Source: Chryseobacterium sp. JM1 (GTDB lineage Bacteria > Bacteroidota > Bacteroidia > Flavobacteriales > Weeksellaceae). Taken from it: a stretch of DNA of 64,000 nucleotides. The notes under the pieces are model-generated. The model was not told the DNA's origin. It searched no databases and saw only the letters and a program-made list of their open reading frames with translations. Position numbers and translations under genes: made by a program. The stretch spans positions 186,001-250,000 of the forward strand of contig NZ_JPRN01000005.1 in assembly GCF_000737715.1 (NCBI RefSeq), in the 5' to 3' direction. Below, one piece after another: positions 52,343-61,662 of this stretch. The first letter of the stretch is position 1; every line of letters begins with the position of its first letter.

Positions 52343-52755
52343 AATCTGATAGGACTTCATCCTATCTTGGGTTAAATCGGCACGTTGTGGCTGGTTTTTC
52401 TTAGCAGTTTTTAACTTATGATTTCTTAGATTTTAACATATGATTGGGCCGAATCTGATAGGACCGCGTTCTATCTTGGGCTAAATCGCCACGTTGTGGC
52501 TAGCTTTCCTCAGCAGTTTTTAACTTAAGATTTCTTAGATTTTAACATATAATGGGGCAGAATCTGATAGGACTGCATCCTATCTTCAGGTAAATCGCCA
52601 TGTTGTGGCTGGTTTTTCTCAGCAGTTTTAACTTATGATTTCTTAGATTTTAACATACGATGGGGCAGAATTCGATAGGACTACATCCTATTTTCGGCTA
52701 AATCGCCACGTTGTGGCTGGTTTTTCTCAGCAGTTTTTAACCTATGCTTTTCAAG
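52343..52755. repeat. Four tandem ~109-base units, each with two hairpins
   Basis: Units start at about 52343, 52452, 52561 and 52669; the last is truncated. Each carries hairpin 1 (GATAGGA-loop-TCCTATC) and hairpin 2 (GCCAC-gtt-GTGGC), then TTTTTC, CAGCAGTTTTTAAC and TTAGATTTTAACATA. Loop bases of hairpin 1 vary between units (CTTCA, CCGCG, CTGCA, CTACA) while the stem is largely kept. Confidence 0.85.
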
Positions 52756-52845
52756 ATAAGAAAGTATAGCTTAAAAAACTATTAGATTGTCTCTTAACTA
52801 TTCTTTTCAAGAACCTTAATCTCAGCCTTAGTCTTAGCCTTTACC

Positions 52846-53841
52846 TCATTTAATAAACTCATACAAAGCATTCAAAAACCTAGGATATACTTCTATATGC
52901 GGAAGATGTCCTACATTTTCAAGTTCAACTAATTTTGATCCTGTAATTTCCCGCTGTGTCTTTTTTCCTAATTCCTGATACTGTCCCATTTTAGGCTGTA
53001 ATTCTTTAGGCGCCCTGTCTTTCCCTATTGCTGTTCTGTCCCTCGTTCCGATAATAAGCAGTGTCGGTGTTTTTATATTTTTGAATTCATAACAGACCGG
53101 TTGGTTGTAGATCATATCTGTAGTAAGCGCAGCATCCCATGCTACCTGTGGATAATCTTTATGCAGTGTCCAGCCCGCAATAAGATCCAGCCATGGCTGA
53201 TATTCTTTTTTCCATTGATTATCATAATAAAATTTCATCTGATAATTTTTGTAAGTCTCGGCGGTATTTTTCAGTTCAGACTGGTACGCCTGGTCTATGG
53301 TCTGATAAGACGCAAAAGTTTTATAATCTTCCAGTCCGATTGGGTTTTCCAGAATCAGTTTCTGAACTTTTTCCGGATAGAGAAGGGTAAATCTTGTGGC
53401 AACCATTCCACCCATGGAATGTCCCAAAATGATTGCTTTATCGATCTGAAGTTTGTCCAAAATAGCTTTTGTATTTTCTGCTAATTGTGAAAAAGAAAAC
53501 TGATAGTTGTGAGGTTTAGAAGACTTTCCAAATCCGATCTGATCACGAATAATTACTCTGAAGCCTTTTTCTGAAAGATCTTTTGCTGTTTTTTGCCAGT
53601 ACGCTCCGTTGAAATTCTTTCCATGGAGAAGCATGATAATTTTTCCATTCGGCTTTTGGGGCTGTACATCCATATAAGCCATTTTGAGGTCATTATTCTG
53701 AGATTTGAGATCTAAATAGTGAACTTCATACGGATACTGATAATCAGACAACATAGCATCAAGCGGTTTTGTCTGTGAAAATAAGAAGGTGGGCACCGCA
53801 GATAACATGATGACAGCCATTGCTTTTTGGAAATAAGTCAT
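52846..53841 (-). CDS. Exported alpha/beta hydrolase
   Basis: A 331-residue protein with a signal peptide (MTYFQKAMAVIMLSAVPTFLFSQ) and a classic alpha/beta-hydrolase fold. The oxyanion region is IMLLHGKNFNGAYW, the nucleophile Ser lies in ILGHSMGGMVATRF, the acid Asp probably lies in LIIGTRDRTAIGK, and the catalytic His is in LENVGHLPHIEVYPRFL. The cap region is roughly residues 180-260. It probably hydrolyses an ester or similar bond in the periplasm; the substrate is unknown. The stop lies near the end of the four-copy repeat. Confidence 0.9.
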   Translation of the reverse strand: MTYFQKAMAVIMLSAVPTFLFSQTKPLDAMLSDYQYPYEVHYLDLKSQNNDLKMAYMDVQPQKPNGKIIMLLHGKNFNGAYWQKTAKDLSEKGFRVIIRDQIGFGKSSKPHNYQFSFSQLAENTKAILDKLQIDKAIILGHSMGGMVATRFTLLYPEKVQKLILENPIGLEDYKTFASYQTIDQAYQSELKNTAETYKNYQMKFYYDNQWKKEYQPWLDLIAGWTLHKDYPQVAWDAALTTDMIYNQPVCYEFKNIKTPTLLIIGTRDRTAIGKDRAPKELQPKMGQYQELGKKTQREITGSKLVELENVGHLPHIEVYPRFLNALYEFIK

Positions 53842-53871
53842 GAACGTTTTGTTTTAGCTATTAAAATTAAA

Positions 53872-53899
53872 AAAAACCGATCCAAAAGGAACGGTTTTT
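53872..53899 (-). terminator. Terminator after the EamA transporter gene
   Basis: On the minus strand AAAAACCGTTCC-tttt-GGATCGGTTTTTTTT, immediately after the stop at 53923. Confidence 0.85.
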
Positions 53900-53922
53900 A
53901 ACATTATTTAATTGATTATTTT

Positions 53923-54903
53923 TTAAGCTACTTCAACTGCTTTTAATTCTTTTTTTGCAGGAAGGTTCATCAGGACAATCGCAAAAAGGATCAGAATAAT
54001 CCCGCCCCACTGAACCAGCAAGACTTTTTCTCCCAATAAAACGAAGGCCATCGTCACTGATACCGGAAGTTCAAGTGATGAAACAATACTTCCCAGACCA
54101 AGCCCCGCATTCGGGAAACCTACATTGAATAAAATAGGTGGCACAATGGTTCCGAACAAAGCCAGAACAAATCCGTACGTCCAGAAAATGGAATAATTGA
54201 AAGAGTGAATATGCTCTGTATTGTCTGTAAAATTAAGGTATAATGATTTTAATCCATCAAAATACATCGGCCCTATCTGGGCAAAAAACAGGAATCCAAA
54301 TATCACAATCGCCCCACCGGAAAGCATGATGATACTTTTCCTGAATACCGGAAGATGCGTAGCCAGTGTATTGGAGGTAAACATGGTCATGGTATACGAT
54401 GCTGCAGCCATTAAGCCCCAGAAAACCCCATGCCAGTCAAGTTCAATATCCATATTGATCAGGTTTGTGGCTAAGATAGTTCCTACCAATACAATAATCA
54501 CGGAAACCACTTTTCTTGCGTTAGGTAGTTTCTTTGCGATAATACTTTCTACTACAACACTGAACCAAACCGACTGCATGAGCAACACAATCGCTATGGA
54601 AACATTGATATACTGAACCGCAATATAATAGAACAGACTGGTACAGCCTAAAGATGTTCCGGCGATCATCAGCATTCTTACTTCTTTAGCACTTGGTGAC
54701 GAAAGTTTCTGTTTGGACGTTATCGTCTGCATAAAATTCAGGAACAGAAGCCCAACCAACCCCATCACAAACTGAGCAGTAGTCACTTCAGAAGTGGTAA
54801 AGCCATCATGATAAGCCATTTTCACAAATGTCGCCAGCATTCCGTATATACTGGCCCCGATCCCTACGAATAAAACTCCCTTGAGTATATTTTTCTTCTT
54901 CAT
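53923..54903 (-). CDS. EamA/DMT family transporter
   Basis: A protein of about 326 residues with ten predicted transmembrane helices in two EamA repeats. I start at MKKKNILKGVLFVGIGASIYG (54903). The longer in-frame version begins within the terminator of the upstream M36 gene, so it is unlikely. EamA hallmarks are a repeat ending around LMQSVWFSVVVESIIAKKLPNARKVVSVIIVLVGTIL and a second around LGSIVSSLELPVSVTMAFVLLGEKVLLVQWGGIILILFAIVLMN. It probably exports small metabolites; the substrate is unknown. Confidence 0.9.
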   Translation of the reverse strand: MKKKNILKGVLFVGIGASIYGMLATFVKMAYHDGFTTSEVTTAQFVMGLVGLLFLNFMQTITSKQKLSSPSAKEVRMLMIAGTSLGCTSLFYYIAVQYINVSIAIVLLMQSVWFSVVVESIIAKKLPNARKVVSVIIVLVGTILATNLINMDIELDWHGVFWGLMAAASYTMTMFTSNTLATHLPVFRKSIIMLSGGAIVIFGFLFFAQIGPMYFDGLKSLYLNFTDNTEHIHSFNYSIFWTYGFVLALFGTIVPPILFNVGFPNAGLGLGSIVSSLELPVSVTMAFVLLGEKVLLVQWGGIILILFAIVLMNLPAKKELKAVEVA

Positions 54904-54978
54904 AATTTTTTTTACAGCCTGCAAAGTTACAACATAATAATTGAAATACCCTGAGACGTCATTATGATAGATAAATAA

Positions 54979-55006
54979 AATCGCCGCAAGCAAGCTTGCG
55001 GCGATT
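54979..55006 (-). terminator. Terminator after the M36 metallopeptidase gene
   Basis: Stem AATCGCCGCAAG-caag-CTTGCGGCGATT, 12-base perfect, followed on the minus strand by TTTATTTAT. Confidence 0.9.
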
Positions 55007-55031
55007 CTCAAAAAATTGATTTATGGAGTCA

Positions 55032-57629
55032 TTATTTCTTAACGATTACTTTTGATGAAGCTTCAAAGCCAAGACCCTGTACTTTCACCATATAGGTTCC
55101 GTTGATCAGGCCATTCGTAGAAACTGCTTTTCTGGCAACCGGTGAAATCTTATCTTCTGAAGAAACCAGTTTTCCAGACATATCATAGATCTCAAGGCTT
55201 ACTTTTCCTATTGTACTGCTTGGGAAATTGATATAGAATTCATCTTTAGCAGGGTTCGGATAGATAGAGATGGTATTTTTAGCCGCTTTTACTTCTTCTG
55301 TTGACAATGCTGAACATCCTTCCGGAAGGGCAAAGCTTTCTGTCTGGTCATTAATATTGGTTAAAGATCCGGCTGTAGCCAGTGATCCCAAACCTCTTTT
55401 AGCAAAAACTCTCCAGATCATACATTTGTCCACACCTCCTGTTGTTGCCAATTCAGCCTGAAGGATTGCATTTCTTCCGTCGATAAATGTTGGATTACAT
55501 GCCTGAAGTTTCAATGCGTCTGTCACCAACTGTAGTACTCTGGCGCTTCCGCTGGTAGCATTAGCCGTTACATCAGATGCATATCCGTATTTCTCAACGT
55601 ATTTCCAGTTAAGGTCCCAAAGCATGGTTGCCCAGACAAATCCGATAGAATGAACATCCGGAACAGTAGCTGTTCCGTTGTTGTATTCCATTCCGTTTGT
55701 TCTTCCGTAGGTGTAATTGTTTACAGCGAAATCCGGCGAATACTTAGCTGGTCTTATTCCAGAACCTGTTGTAAGCTGCCCGTTTGGATATGTCCCGATT
55801 CCTCTGGCTACGGTAGCGTTGTCTCCCGGTCTGTTGGTTAACATTAATGCAAAGAAATCTGACCATCCTTCACCCATCTGCTCTTTATCAGCATTTGAAT
55901 TTAGACAGTTATATCCAGTTCCTGTCATTCTGTTGGAAATTCCGTGACCGTATTCATGGGCAACGATTCCGTTATCGAAACTACCGTCGTATTTTGTATC
56001 TGCTCTTACATCAACATTTACGGTGGTAGGGAGAGCTAATTTCCCTTTGATATATTCACCTTCAGCGTTCGTAATTAATATAGAAGGTATAGTAACAGTG
56101 GGATCGGCACCGCCCATATTTCCTAACGTAGCCCCATTGGTAGCATTGTTATAAATAATAGCACCAATAGCACCTGCATTTTGTGCATTTTTTACTTTTA
56201 CCGTAAAACCGCACGTTCCACCTCTCTCAACAAGACCTATTTTTCCAGCTAATTCTCCGGCAGTTAATGCTGTACAGCCATCAATAACACTGGCAAGCTT
56301 AACATCTCCTGTAATCCCAATATCATTTACTGCAGGTCCAAACTGAGCAACTCCTGCATTCACCACACGGCCCACTGCATCAGATGGTGCTTTGTAGAAT
56401 AATTTACGGTTTGAAACCAACCACAGATACATTTGCATCACCGGATTGTAATTATCCATATAAGCAGCAAAATTGGCATTATTGAAGCCTCCTCCGTCTT
56501 GCGACTGTGCAAAAACCTCATCATCATCCAGACCACCATTATTAAAATTATTGCTCTGGAAGTTTCTTGCAGATTCAGTAAACCCGAATTTGTAGAAAAT
56601 ATCATGCATCATATTACTGATGTAAAATAAGTTGGTTGTTGCTGCTGATAAATTAAGATAGGTAAAAGCATTCGGGTCATAAGAAAAATTGAAATTTCTT
56701 GCGGCTCCTCCGTCCGGAGATACCCCGAAAGTCTGTTCATTGCCATCTTTATCATCATAAGCGTACACATTATTCCCTCTTGTGGTGGTGTAGTGAGTCG
56801 TTGCATTGGAATGCCATCCTTCCGGTGAGGAAGCAAGAATCCATGGGTTATTTACGATAGCTCTGGATCCGAATGTGGGAGCTTCTATAGGCAACGGGAA
56901 AATATTGTAGGAAGCATTATCCGGTGCTAAAGTAACCAGGTTATTGGTATTGAAGCGGTAGGCACTTTCAACCTGTGGTAACGATGCCATTGTATTTTCG
57001 TCGTGGGAATAGGCTCCATCATGGAAATTACATGAGAGGTTTAAATTCAGTTTGCTTAGAATTTTCCCTGAATTGGCATCAACAAGAATATTCCAGTGAT
57101 TTGTAGTTTTGGGCTCATGTAAGATGTATTCATACGCAAGTCTGAGATTTTGGCTATCATCTGTAGTGTATACCAGTCTCTGCTTCGCTGCAATGTGTTT
57201 ATTAGCTCCTTTTTCGAAGAGTTCCATGATGGGCAGCTCCGAGACATTCTCAGCTCCTAAATCAGCAGCTATTCTCTGCAGTGCAGCTTCTTTTGTAATG
57301 GTTGCATCAGCAGAAGTAGATCCCTTATAATCTTTCAGAAAGTTATCTGAATAATAAACAACTTTATTATCTTTAACTAACACCGTTCCTGCAGAACCAT
57401 AAACCGGTATCCCGTTGTAGGTTTGCTGGAACTTTACAACATTTCCGTTCATTGATTTTGATGCATCAATATTGTCAATGACGAAGTTGGTAAGATCGTT
57501 CTTTTTATATTCTCTGATCTTATTTTGAGAAATATAATCCTTAACTAGCTTCTCGTTATCTTGTGAAAATAAAGCAGAAGGAATTACTGCGAATACAGCA
57601 AATAAAAGAGGTAGAGTTATCTTTTTCAT
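55032..57629 (-). CDS. T9SS-sorted M36 family (fungalysin-like) metallopeptidase
   Basis: An 865-residue exported protease (signal MKKITLPLLFAVFAVIPSALFSQ). An N-terminal FTP/propeptide region (VVKFQQTYNGIPVYGSAGTVLV) is followed by the fungalysin catalytic domain with LFYISNMMHDIFYKFGF. A PA domain is inserted (AGKIGLVERGGTCGFTVKV, AGAIGAIIYNNATNG) before the zinc site GIVAHEYGHGISNRM. EQMGEGWSDFFALML supplies the third ligand. The C-terminus is a T9SS sorting domain (TISIYPNPAKDEFYINFP ... NGTYMVKVQGLGFEASSKVIVKK). It would digest extracellular proteins. Confidence 0.94.
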   Translation of the reverse strand: MKKITLPLLFAVFAVIPSALFSQDNEKLVKDYISQNKIREYKKNDLTNFVIDNIDASKSMNGNVVKFQQTYNGIPVYGSAGTVLVKDNKVVYYSDNFLKDYKGSTSADATITKEAALQRIAADLGAENVSELPIMELFEKGANKHIAAKQRLVYTTDDSQNLRLAYEYILHEPKTTNHWNILVDANSGKILSKLNLNLSCNFHDGAYSHDENTMASLPQVESAYRFNTNNLVTLAPDNASYNIFPLPIEAPTFGSRAIVNNPWILASSPEGWHSNATTHYTTTRGNNVYAYDDKDGNEQTFGVSPDGGAARNFNFSYDPNAFTYLNLSAATTNLFYISNMMHDIFYKFGFTESARNFQSNNFNNGGLDDDEVFAQSQDGGGFNNANFAAYMDNYNPVMQMYLWLVSNRKLFYKAPSDAVGRVVNAGVAQFGPAVNDIGITGDVKLASVIDGCTALTAGELAGKIGLVERGGTCGFTVKVKNAQNAGAIGAIIYNNATNGATLGNMGGADPTVTIPSILITNAEGEYIKGKLALPTTVNVDVRADTKYDGSFDNGIVAHEYGHGISNRMTGTGYNCLNSNADKEQMGEGWSDFFALMLTNRPGDNATVARGIGTYPNGQLTTGSGIRPAKYSPDFAVNNYTYGRTNGMEYNNGTATVPDVHSIGFVWATMLWDLNWKYVEKYGYASDVTANATSGSARVLQLVTDALKLQACNPTFIDGRNAILQAELATTGGVDKCMIWRVFAKRGLGSLATAGSLTNINDQTESFALPEGCSALSTEEVKAAKNTISIYPNPAKDEFYINFPSSTIGKVSLEIYDMSGKLVSSEDKISPVARKAVSTNGLINGTYMVKVQGLGFEASSKVIVKK

Positions 57630-57782
57630 TTTTACTAATAAAGGCGCTAATTTACAAATAATTCACAATTAATGTTATTTTTTAATAAATTATTTAAAAA
57701 AATAAAATGTTTTAAGAAAAATAATCTCACCACTGGGATTTTTATTAATTCTACAATTAAGTGATAGCAAGCTATACAAAAA

Positions 57783-57804
57783 AAGCTGTCCCGAAAGACA
57801 GCTT
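57783..57804 (-). terminator. Terminator after the VWA-domain gene
   Basis: Stem AAGCTGTC-tttcgg-GACAGCTT on the minus strand followed by TTTTTTGTA, immediately past the stop at 57812. Confidence 0.85.
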
Positions 57805-57811
57805 AATTTTT

Positions 57812-59236
57812 TTATTTTTTGATTATTTTATCTGAATAGATTTCGTTCTTATCATTGATCATATTAACTATATACACTCCTTCTTTTCTGGAACTTATAT
57901 CGATGTCTATTTCTTTTTCATTACGCAATACTTTATTATATACTGTATTTCCACTCAAATCTCTGATTTCCAATCTTCCTGATTCAAGTTTGTTTTTCAG
58001 GATCACCTTAAACAATCCGTTAGTAGGATTGGGTGTCAGTTTGAAGATCTTTTCTCCTGCCAATGGCTTCGCAGCTCTCGGCACATGGCAATCCAAGTTG
58101 ATATCATAATCAAAATATGGATAGTTATTCCAGCTGTACGCAATCTTATATGCCCCATTTTGAAGATACACCATACTCAATCTGAACTTCTGCTCTCCTG
58201 TTGCTCCATTACTTACCGGATAATTAAAATCCGACGGCTGAAAATAGTAATTGAAGAAATTACCGGCCCCAAAGGAAGGATTAAATGTTATCGGATATAC
58301 ACTTCCGTCCTGTAAACCTATTAGCTCCAGTCTTAAATTTACCAAAGTAGCTCCTGCAGGAAGGTTGTAATACCCACCTATACCAGATGTACTTTCTATA
58401 CATTCTCCCGGTTCATATCTGAAATTGACAGTCGCTAAGTTACCCGGGTCACAAATATTGGCAGCCAGTTCTTTCCAGTAATCTACTTCCGTATGTCCTA
58501 TAGAAAAGCCATTCGGTCTGTTATAGTACAGTCTTGGCAAAACACCATTATCAGGATCTGCAATATTGGTTTCCAATGGTCCACTATATAAGCCTCCTGC
58601 ACTGGAAATAGATGCTGCAGCCTTTAATGCCTGAGGATCTGTATTGGCATGAATCATGGTAAACTGTGCCTGATGGCCCACTTTAAACTTCACCACAATC
58701 TCAAATGCCAAAGGATTATTTAAGCCTGTATTATTATAATTGACAAGATATGAATCGTGAGGGGTTCCTGAATTCCTTTCTGCATCAGTAAACACGACAA
58801 TTTTCAGAGGCTGCCCAAGATTTAAAGTATTCTGACTGCTTACAATATCCGGGCTAAAAGCTCCGTTGAAAGCAGTTCCAATCAGATCCAGGGATTCATT
58901 AAAATAATCCCCAAAATCCAGACGTCTTTTAAAGTTTTGTGCGGTGAAACCATCATTGGTAAAATCACTTTCAATGTAAATCAGGGCTTTATTCGCTCCG
59001 GCCGGATTTCCGTATATTCCTGCTCCGTATTGTACAACCGCTACTCTGTTTCTGGGATTGCAGGCTAAAAGTTGCTCTATCAGTTTAACCGCGCCGCGTT
59101 TCATGTGAGCGTAGCTATCATTAGTCGTAGATCCTCCATTATCGAGCATAATAATATAATCTGAGGATTGCTGGGCATTAAAATTACTCCATGACATGAT
59201 AAATGCCACGAGGAAAAATAAGAATGTTTTTTTCAT
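57812..59236 (-). CDS. T9SS-sorted von Willebrand factor A domain protein
   Basis: A 474-residue exported protein (signal MKKTFLFFLVAFIMSWSNFNAQ). A VWA domain (about residues 25-210) has a MIDAS-type start DNGGST in IIMLDNGGSTTND and continues with RVAVVQYGAGIYG and IVVFTDAERN. A beta-rich middle region (about 210-390) and a T9SS type A domain follow (KIFKLTPNPTNGLFKVILK ... EGVYIVNMINDKNEIYSDKIIKK). It is likely a surface adhesin or matrix-binding protein; the ligand is unknown. Confidence 0.85.
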   Translation of the reverse strand: MKKTFLFFLVAFIMSWSNFNAQQSSDYIIMLDNGGSTTNDSYAHMKRGAVKLIEQLLACNPRNRVAVVQYGAGIYGNPAGANKALIYIESDFTNDGFTAQNFKRRLDFGDYFNESLDLIGTAFNGAFSPDIVSSQNTLNLGQPLKIVVFTDAERNSGTPHDSYLVNYNNTGLNNPLAFEIVVKFKVGHQAQFTMIHANTDPQALKAAASISSAGGLYSGPLETNIADPDNGVLPRLYYNRPNGFSIGHTEVDYWKELAANICDPGNLATVNFRYEPGECIESTSGIGGYYNLPAGATLVNLRLELIGLQDGSVYPITFNPSFGAGNFFNYYFQPSDFNYPVSNGATGEQKFRLSMVYLQNGAYKIAYSWNNYPYFDYDINLDCHVPRAAKPLAGEKIFKLTPNPTNGLFKVILKNKLESGRLEIRDLSGNTVYNKVLRNEKEIDIDISSRKEGVYIVNMINDKNEIYSDKIIKK

Positions 59237-59440
59237 GGTTATTATTTAAATTTAGTTGGCTAAAAATAATATTTTTTCTCTATTTGATGAAATAATTTAA
59301 TAATAATAATCAAGTAAATTAAAATAATTCACAATAAAAACCATACAGAAAGTAAAAATAGTAACAAATAAAGAAAAATTCAACCATCATAAAATCAGGA
59401 TCTTACGTCATAAATCCTGATTTCTCATAGAAACAAAAAA

Positions 59441-59462
59441 AAGCCGCTCTTACGAGCGGCTT
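59441..59462 (-). terminator. Terminator after rpsA
   Basis: Stem AAGCCGCTC-gtaa-GAGCGGCTT on the minus strand followed by TTTTTTT, 24 bases past the rpsA stop. Confidence 0.9.
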
Positions 59463-59485
59463 CATATGATCAAATGGGTTAAAGA

Positions 59486-61276
59486 TTATTTACCTTCTTC
59501 CATTTTTCTTTTCAATTCTGCTAATGCATCGATATCTCCAAGAGTTGATCTTTCTTCGTTGTTTGAAGAAGAAGATACGTTTCTAGAAGAAGAGTCTTTC
59601 ATATTTTTCTTCTCTTCGTCTCTGAAGATTCCAGTATGAGAAACTACTACTCTTTTGAACTCTTTGTTGAATTCGATTACTTTGAACTGAGCATCTTCAC
59701 CTTTCTTGATTTTAGATCCATCTTCTTTCTCTAATAATCTTGATGGGCAGAAAGCTTCTACTTCTACGTCTTCGAACTGTACAGAAGCTCCTTTATCGTG
59801 AACTTCTACAGCTTTACCAGCGTGGATAGTACCTTCAGCATATTTCGTTTCGAATTTATCCCAAGGGTTTTCAGTTAACTGCTTGTGACCTAGAGATAGT
59901 CTTCTAGCCTGGATGTCTAATTCAAGAACGATAACGTTTAATTTATCACCTACTGCACAGAACTCAGATGGGTGCTTGATTTTCTTAGTCCAAGAAAGAT
60001 CAGAGATGTAGATTAATCCGTCGATACCTTCTTCTAACTCTACGAATACACCAAAGTTAGTGAAGTTTCTTACAGTTCCTACATGCTGAGATCCTACCGG
60101 ATACTTAGCTTCGATATTTTCCCATGGATCTTTAGATAACTGCTTGATACCAAGAGAAATTTTTCTTTCTTCTCTGTCTAGTGTTAATACTTCAGCTTCT
60201 ACTTCATCACCTACCTTCACGAAGTCTCCTGCAGATCTTAAGTGAGTAGACCAAGACATTTCAGAAACGTGGATTAATCCTTCTACACCTGGAGCGATTT
60301 CTACGAATGCACCATAGTCAGCAAGAACTACTACTTTTCCTTTTACTTTGTCTCCAACTTTCATGTCAGCAGAAAGAGCATCCCAAGGATGAGCTTCTAA
60401 TTGCTTCATACCTAACTGGATTCTTGTTTTCTCATCATCGAAATCAAGGATAACAACTTTCACAGTCTGTCCGTCCTCAAGGATTTCAGATGGGTGGTTC
60501 ACTCTAGACCAAGAAAGGTCTGTAATGTGGATCAATCCATCTACACCTCCTAAGTCAATGAATACACCGTAAGAAGTAATATTCTTAACAGTACCTTCAA
60601 GAACCTGACCTTTTTCAAGCTGAGCGATGATTTCTTTTTTCTGACCTTCGATATCTGCTTCGATCAATGCTTTGTGAGATACTACTACGTTTTTGAACTC
60701 AGGGTTGATTTTCACAACTTTGAACTCCATAGTTTTACCTACGAACTGATCGTAATCTTTGATTGGCTTAACATCAATCTGAGAACCTGGTAAGAATGCT
60801 TCGATTCCGTGTACGTCAACGATCATACCTCCTTTAGTTCTAGACTTAACAAAACCGTTAACGATTTCTCCAGTTTCGTGAAGTTCGTTTACTCTATCCC
60901 AAGCTTTAAGCGTTCTAGCTTTTCTGTGAGATAACTGTAATTGTCCAGTTTTGTCTTCTCTTCTGTCTACCATTACTTCCACATCATCACCTACTTTTAG
61001 GCCTGGGTTGTAACGGAATTCGTTAAGAGAAATAACACCTTCAGATTTGAAATCGATATCAACGATAGCTTCTTTATCCGTTAATCTTACAACTTTACCA
61101 GTGATAACGTCGTTATCGTTCAAGCTGCTAAGAGATCCGTTATAGATTTCTTCTAAATCGCTTTTTTCTTTTCTCGCATCTGCATCAAGACCTGATTCGA
61201 ATGAATCCCAATCAAATTGTTCTGGTGCTACGTTTTGGTTTAATAAAACCTCTGCTGAATTTGTCTCTTTTGACAT
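59486..61276 (-). CDS. rpsA: 30S ribosomal protein S1
   Basis: A 596-residue protein with six S1 RNA-binding repeats, each with the G-x-V/I-x-x-I-x-x-G-G/A pattern: VITGKVVRLTDKEAIVDIDF, EIVNGFVKSRTKGGMIVDVHG, VLEGTVKNITSYGVFIDLGG, KVKGKVVVLADYGAFVEIAPG, QHVGTVRNFTNFGVFVELEEG and IHAGKAVEVHDKGASVQFED. It binds mRNA and is central to translation initiation, especially in Bacteroidota, where Shine-Dalgarno sequences are weak. The acidic N-terminus and Ser/Glu-rich C-terminus (SSRNVSSSSNNEERSTLGD) flank the repeats. It has its own promoter and terminator. Confidence 0.97.
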   Translation of the reverse strand: MSKETNSAEVLLNQNVAPEQFDWDSFESGLDADARKEKSDLEEIYNGSLSSLNDNDVITGKVVRLTDKEAIVDIDFKSEGVISLNEFRYNPGLKVGDDVEVMVDRREDKTGQLQLSHRKARTLKAWDRVNELHETGEIVNGFVKSRTKGGMIVDVHGIEAFLPGSQIDVKPIKDYDQFVGKTMEFKVVKINPEFKNVVVSHKALIEADIEGQKKEIIAQLEKGQVLEGTVKNITSYGVFIDLGGVDGLIHITDLSWSRVNHPSEILEDGQTVKVVILDFDDEKTRIQLGMKQLEAHPWDALSADMKVGDKVKGKVVVLADYGAFVEIAPGVEGLIHVSEMSWSTHLRSAGDFVKVGDEVEAEVLTLDREERKISLGIKQLSKDPWENIEAKYPVGSQHVGTVRNFTNFGVFVELEEGIDGLIYISDLSWTKKIKHPSEFCAVGDKLNVIVLELDIQARRLSLGHKQLTENPWDKFETKYAEGTIHAGKAVEVHDKGASVQFEDVEVEAFCPSRLLEKEDGSKIKKGEDAQFKVIEFNKEFKRVVVSHTGIFRDEEKKNMKDSSSRNVSSSSNNEERSTLGDIDALAELKRKMEEGK

Positions 61277-61397
61277 TTTCTAATAAAATTTGTATTCCTT
61301 CTTTTTTAATGGTCTGAATAAATGTGGATCTAAAAAATATGGAAGTAATTAATTTTTAATATTTTACCTTTTCAAACCTTTCACACAAAAGTGGGTG

Positions 61398-61428
61398 CAA
61401 AGATATGAATTTTATTTTATATTAACAA
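61398..61428 (-). promoter_or_regulatory. Promoter of rpsA (TTG-N20-TATCTTTG)
   Basis: On the minus strand TTG (61428-61426), 20 bases, then TATCTTTG (61405-61398) followed by CACCC. This is a near-perfect match to the flavobacterial pattern and to the rplS promoter. It leaves a leader of about 115 bases. Confidence 0.85.
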
Positions 61429-61462
61429 TGGATTTTATGTGTGATTCGGGTTTCGTGTATGA

Positions 61463-61532
61463 GTGTTATAGTGTTGTAGTGTTGTAGTGTTGTAGTGTTG
61501 TAGTGTTGTAGTGTTGTAGTGTTGTAGTGTTG
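61463..61532 (+). repeat. Simple tandem repeat of GTGTTGTA (about 8-9 copies)
   Basis: Perfect octamer array except the first unit (GTGTTATA). It lies upstream of both rpsA (minus) and the Ntn-hydrolase gene (plus), outside the rpsA promoter core. Confidence 0.95.
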
Positions 61533-61662
61533 AAAATACAAATCTCCTTCTTAATCTCTCTCAACCTTCGTCTCAGCCTCAGCCTAAAAATATATTTTCA
61601 AAAAAACTTTAACAAAACCATCTTTTTGCAATCAAAACACCAACATTCCTAAAAACTAACCA

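Larger units (their letters stand above)
52261..52845. other. Intergenic stretch with terminator and four-copy structured repeat
   Basis: No coding sequence. The rplS terminator (52280-52318) is followed by four tandem ~109-base units carrying two conserved hairpins each. AT-rich sequence then leads to the alpha/beta-hydrolase stop. Confidence 0.8.
61277..61662. other. Intergenic stretch: rpsA leader and promoter plus an octamer repeat
   Basis: No coding sequence. From the left it holds the ~115-base rpsA leader, the rpsA promoter (61398-61428, minus), and an octamer tandem repeat at 61463-61532. A CT-rich tract and the sequence leading into the plus-strand Ntn hydrolase gene follow. Confidence 0.75.
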
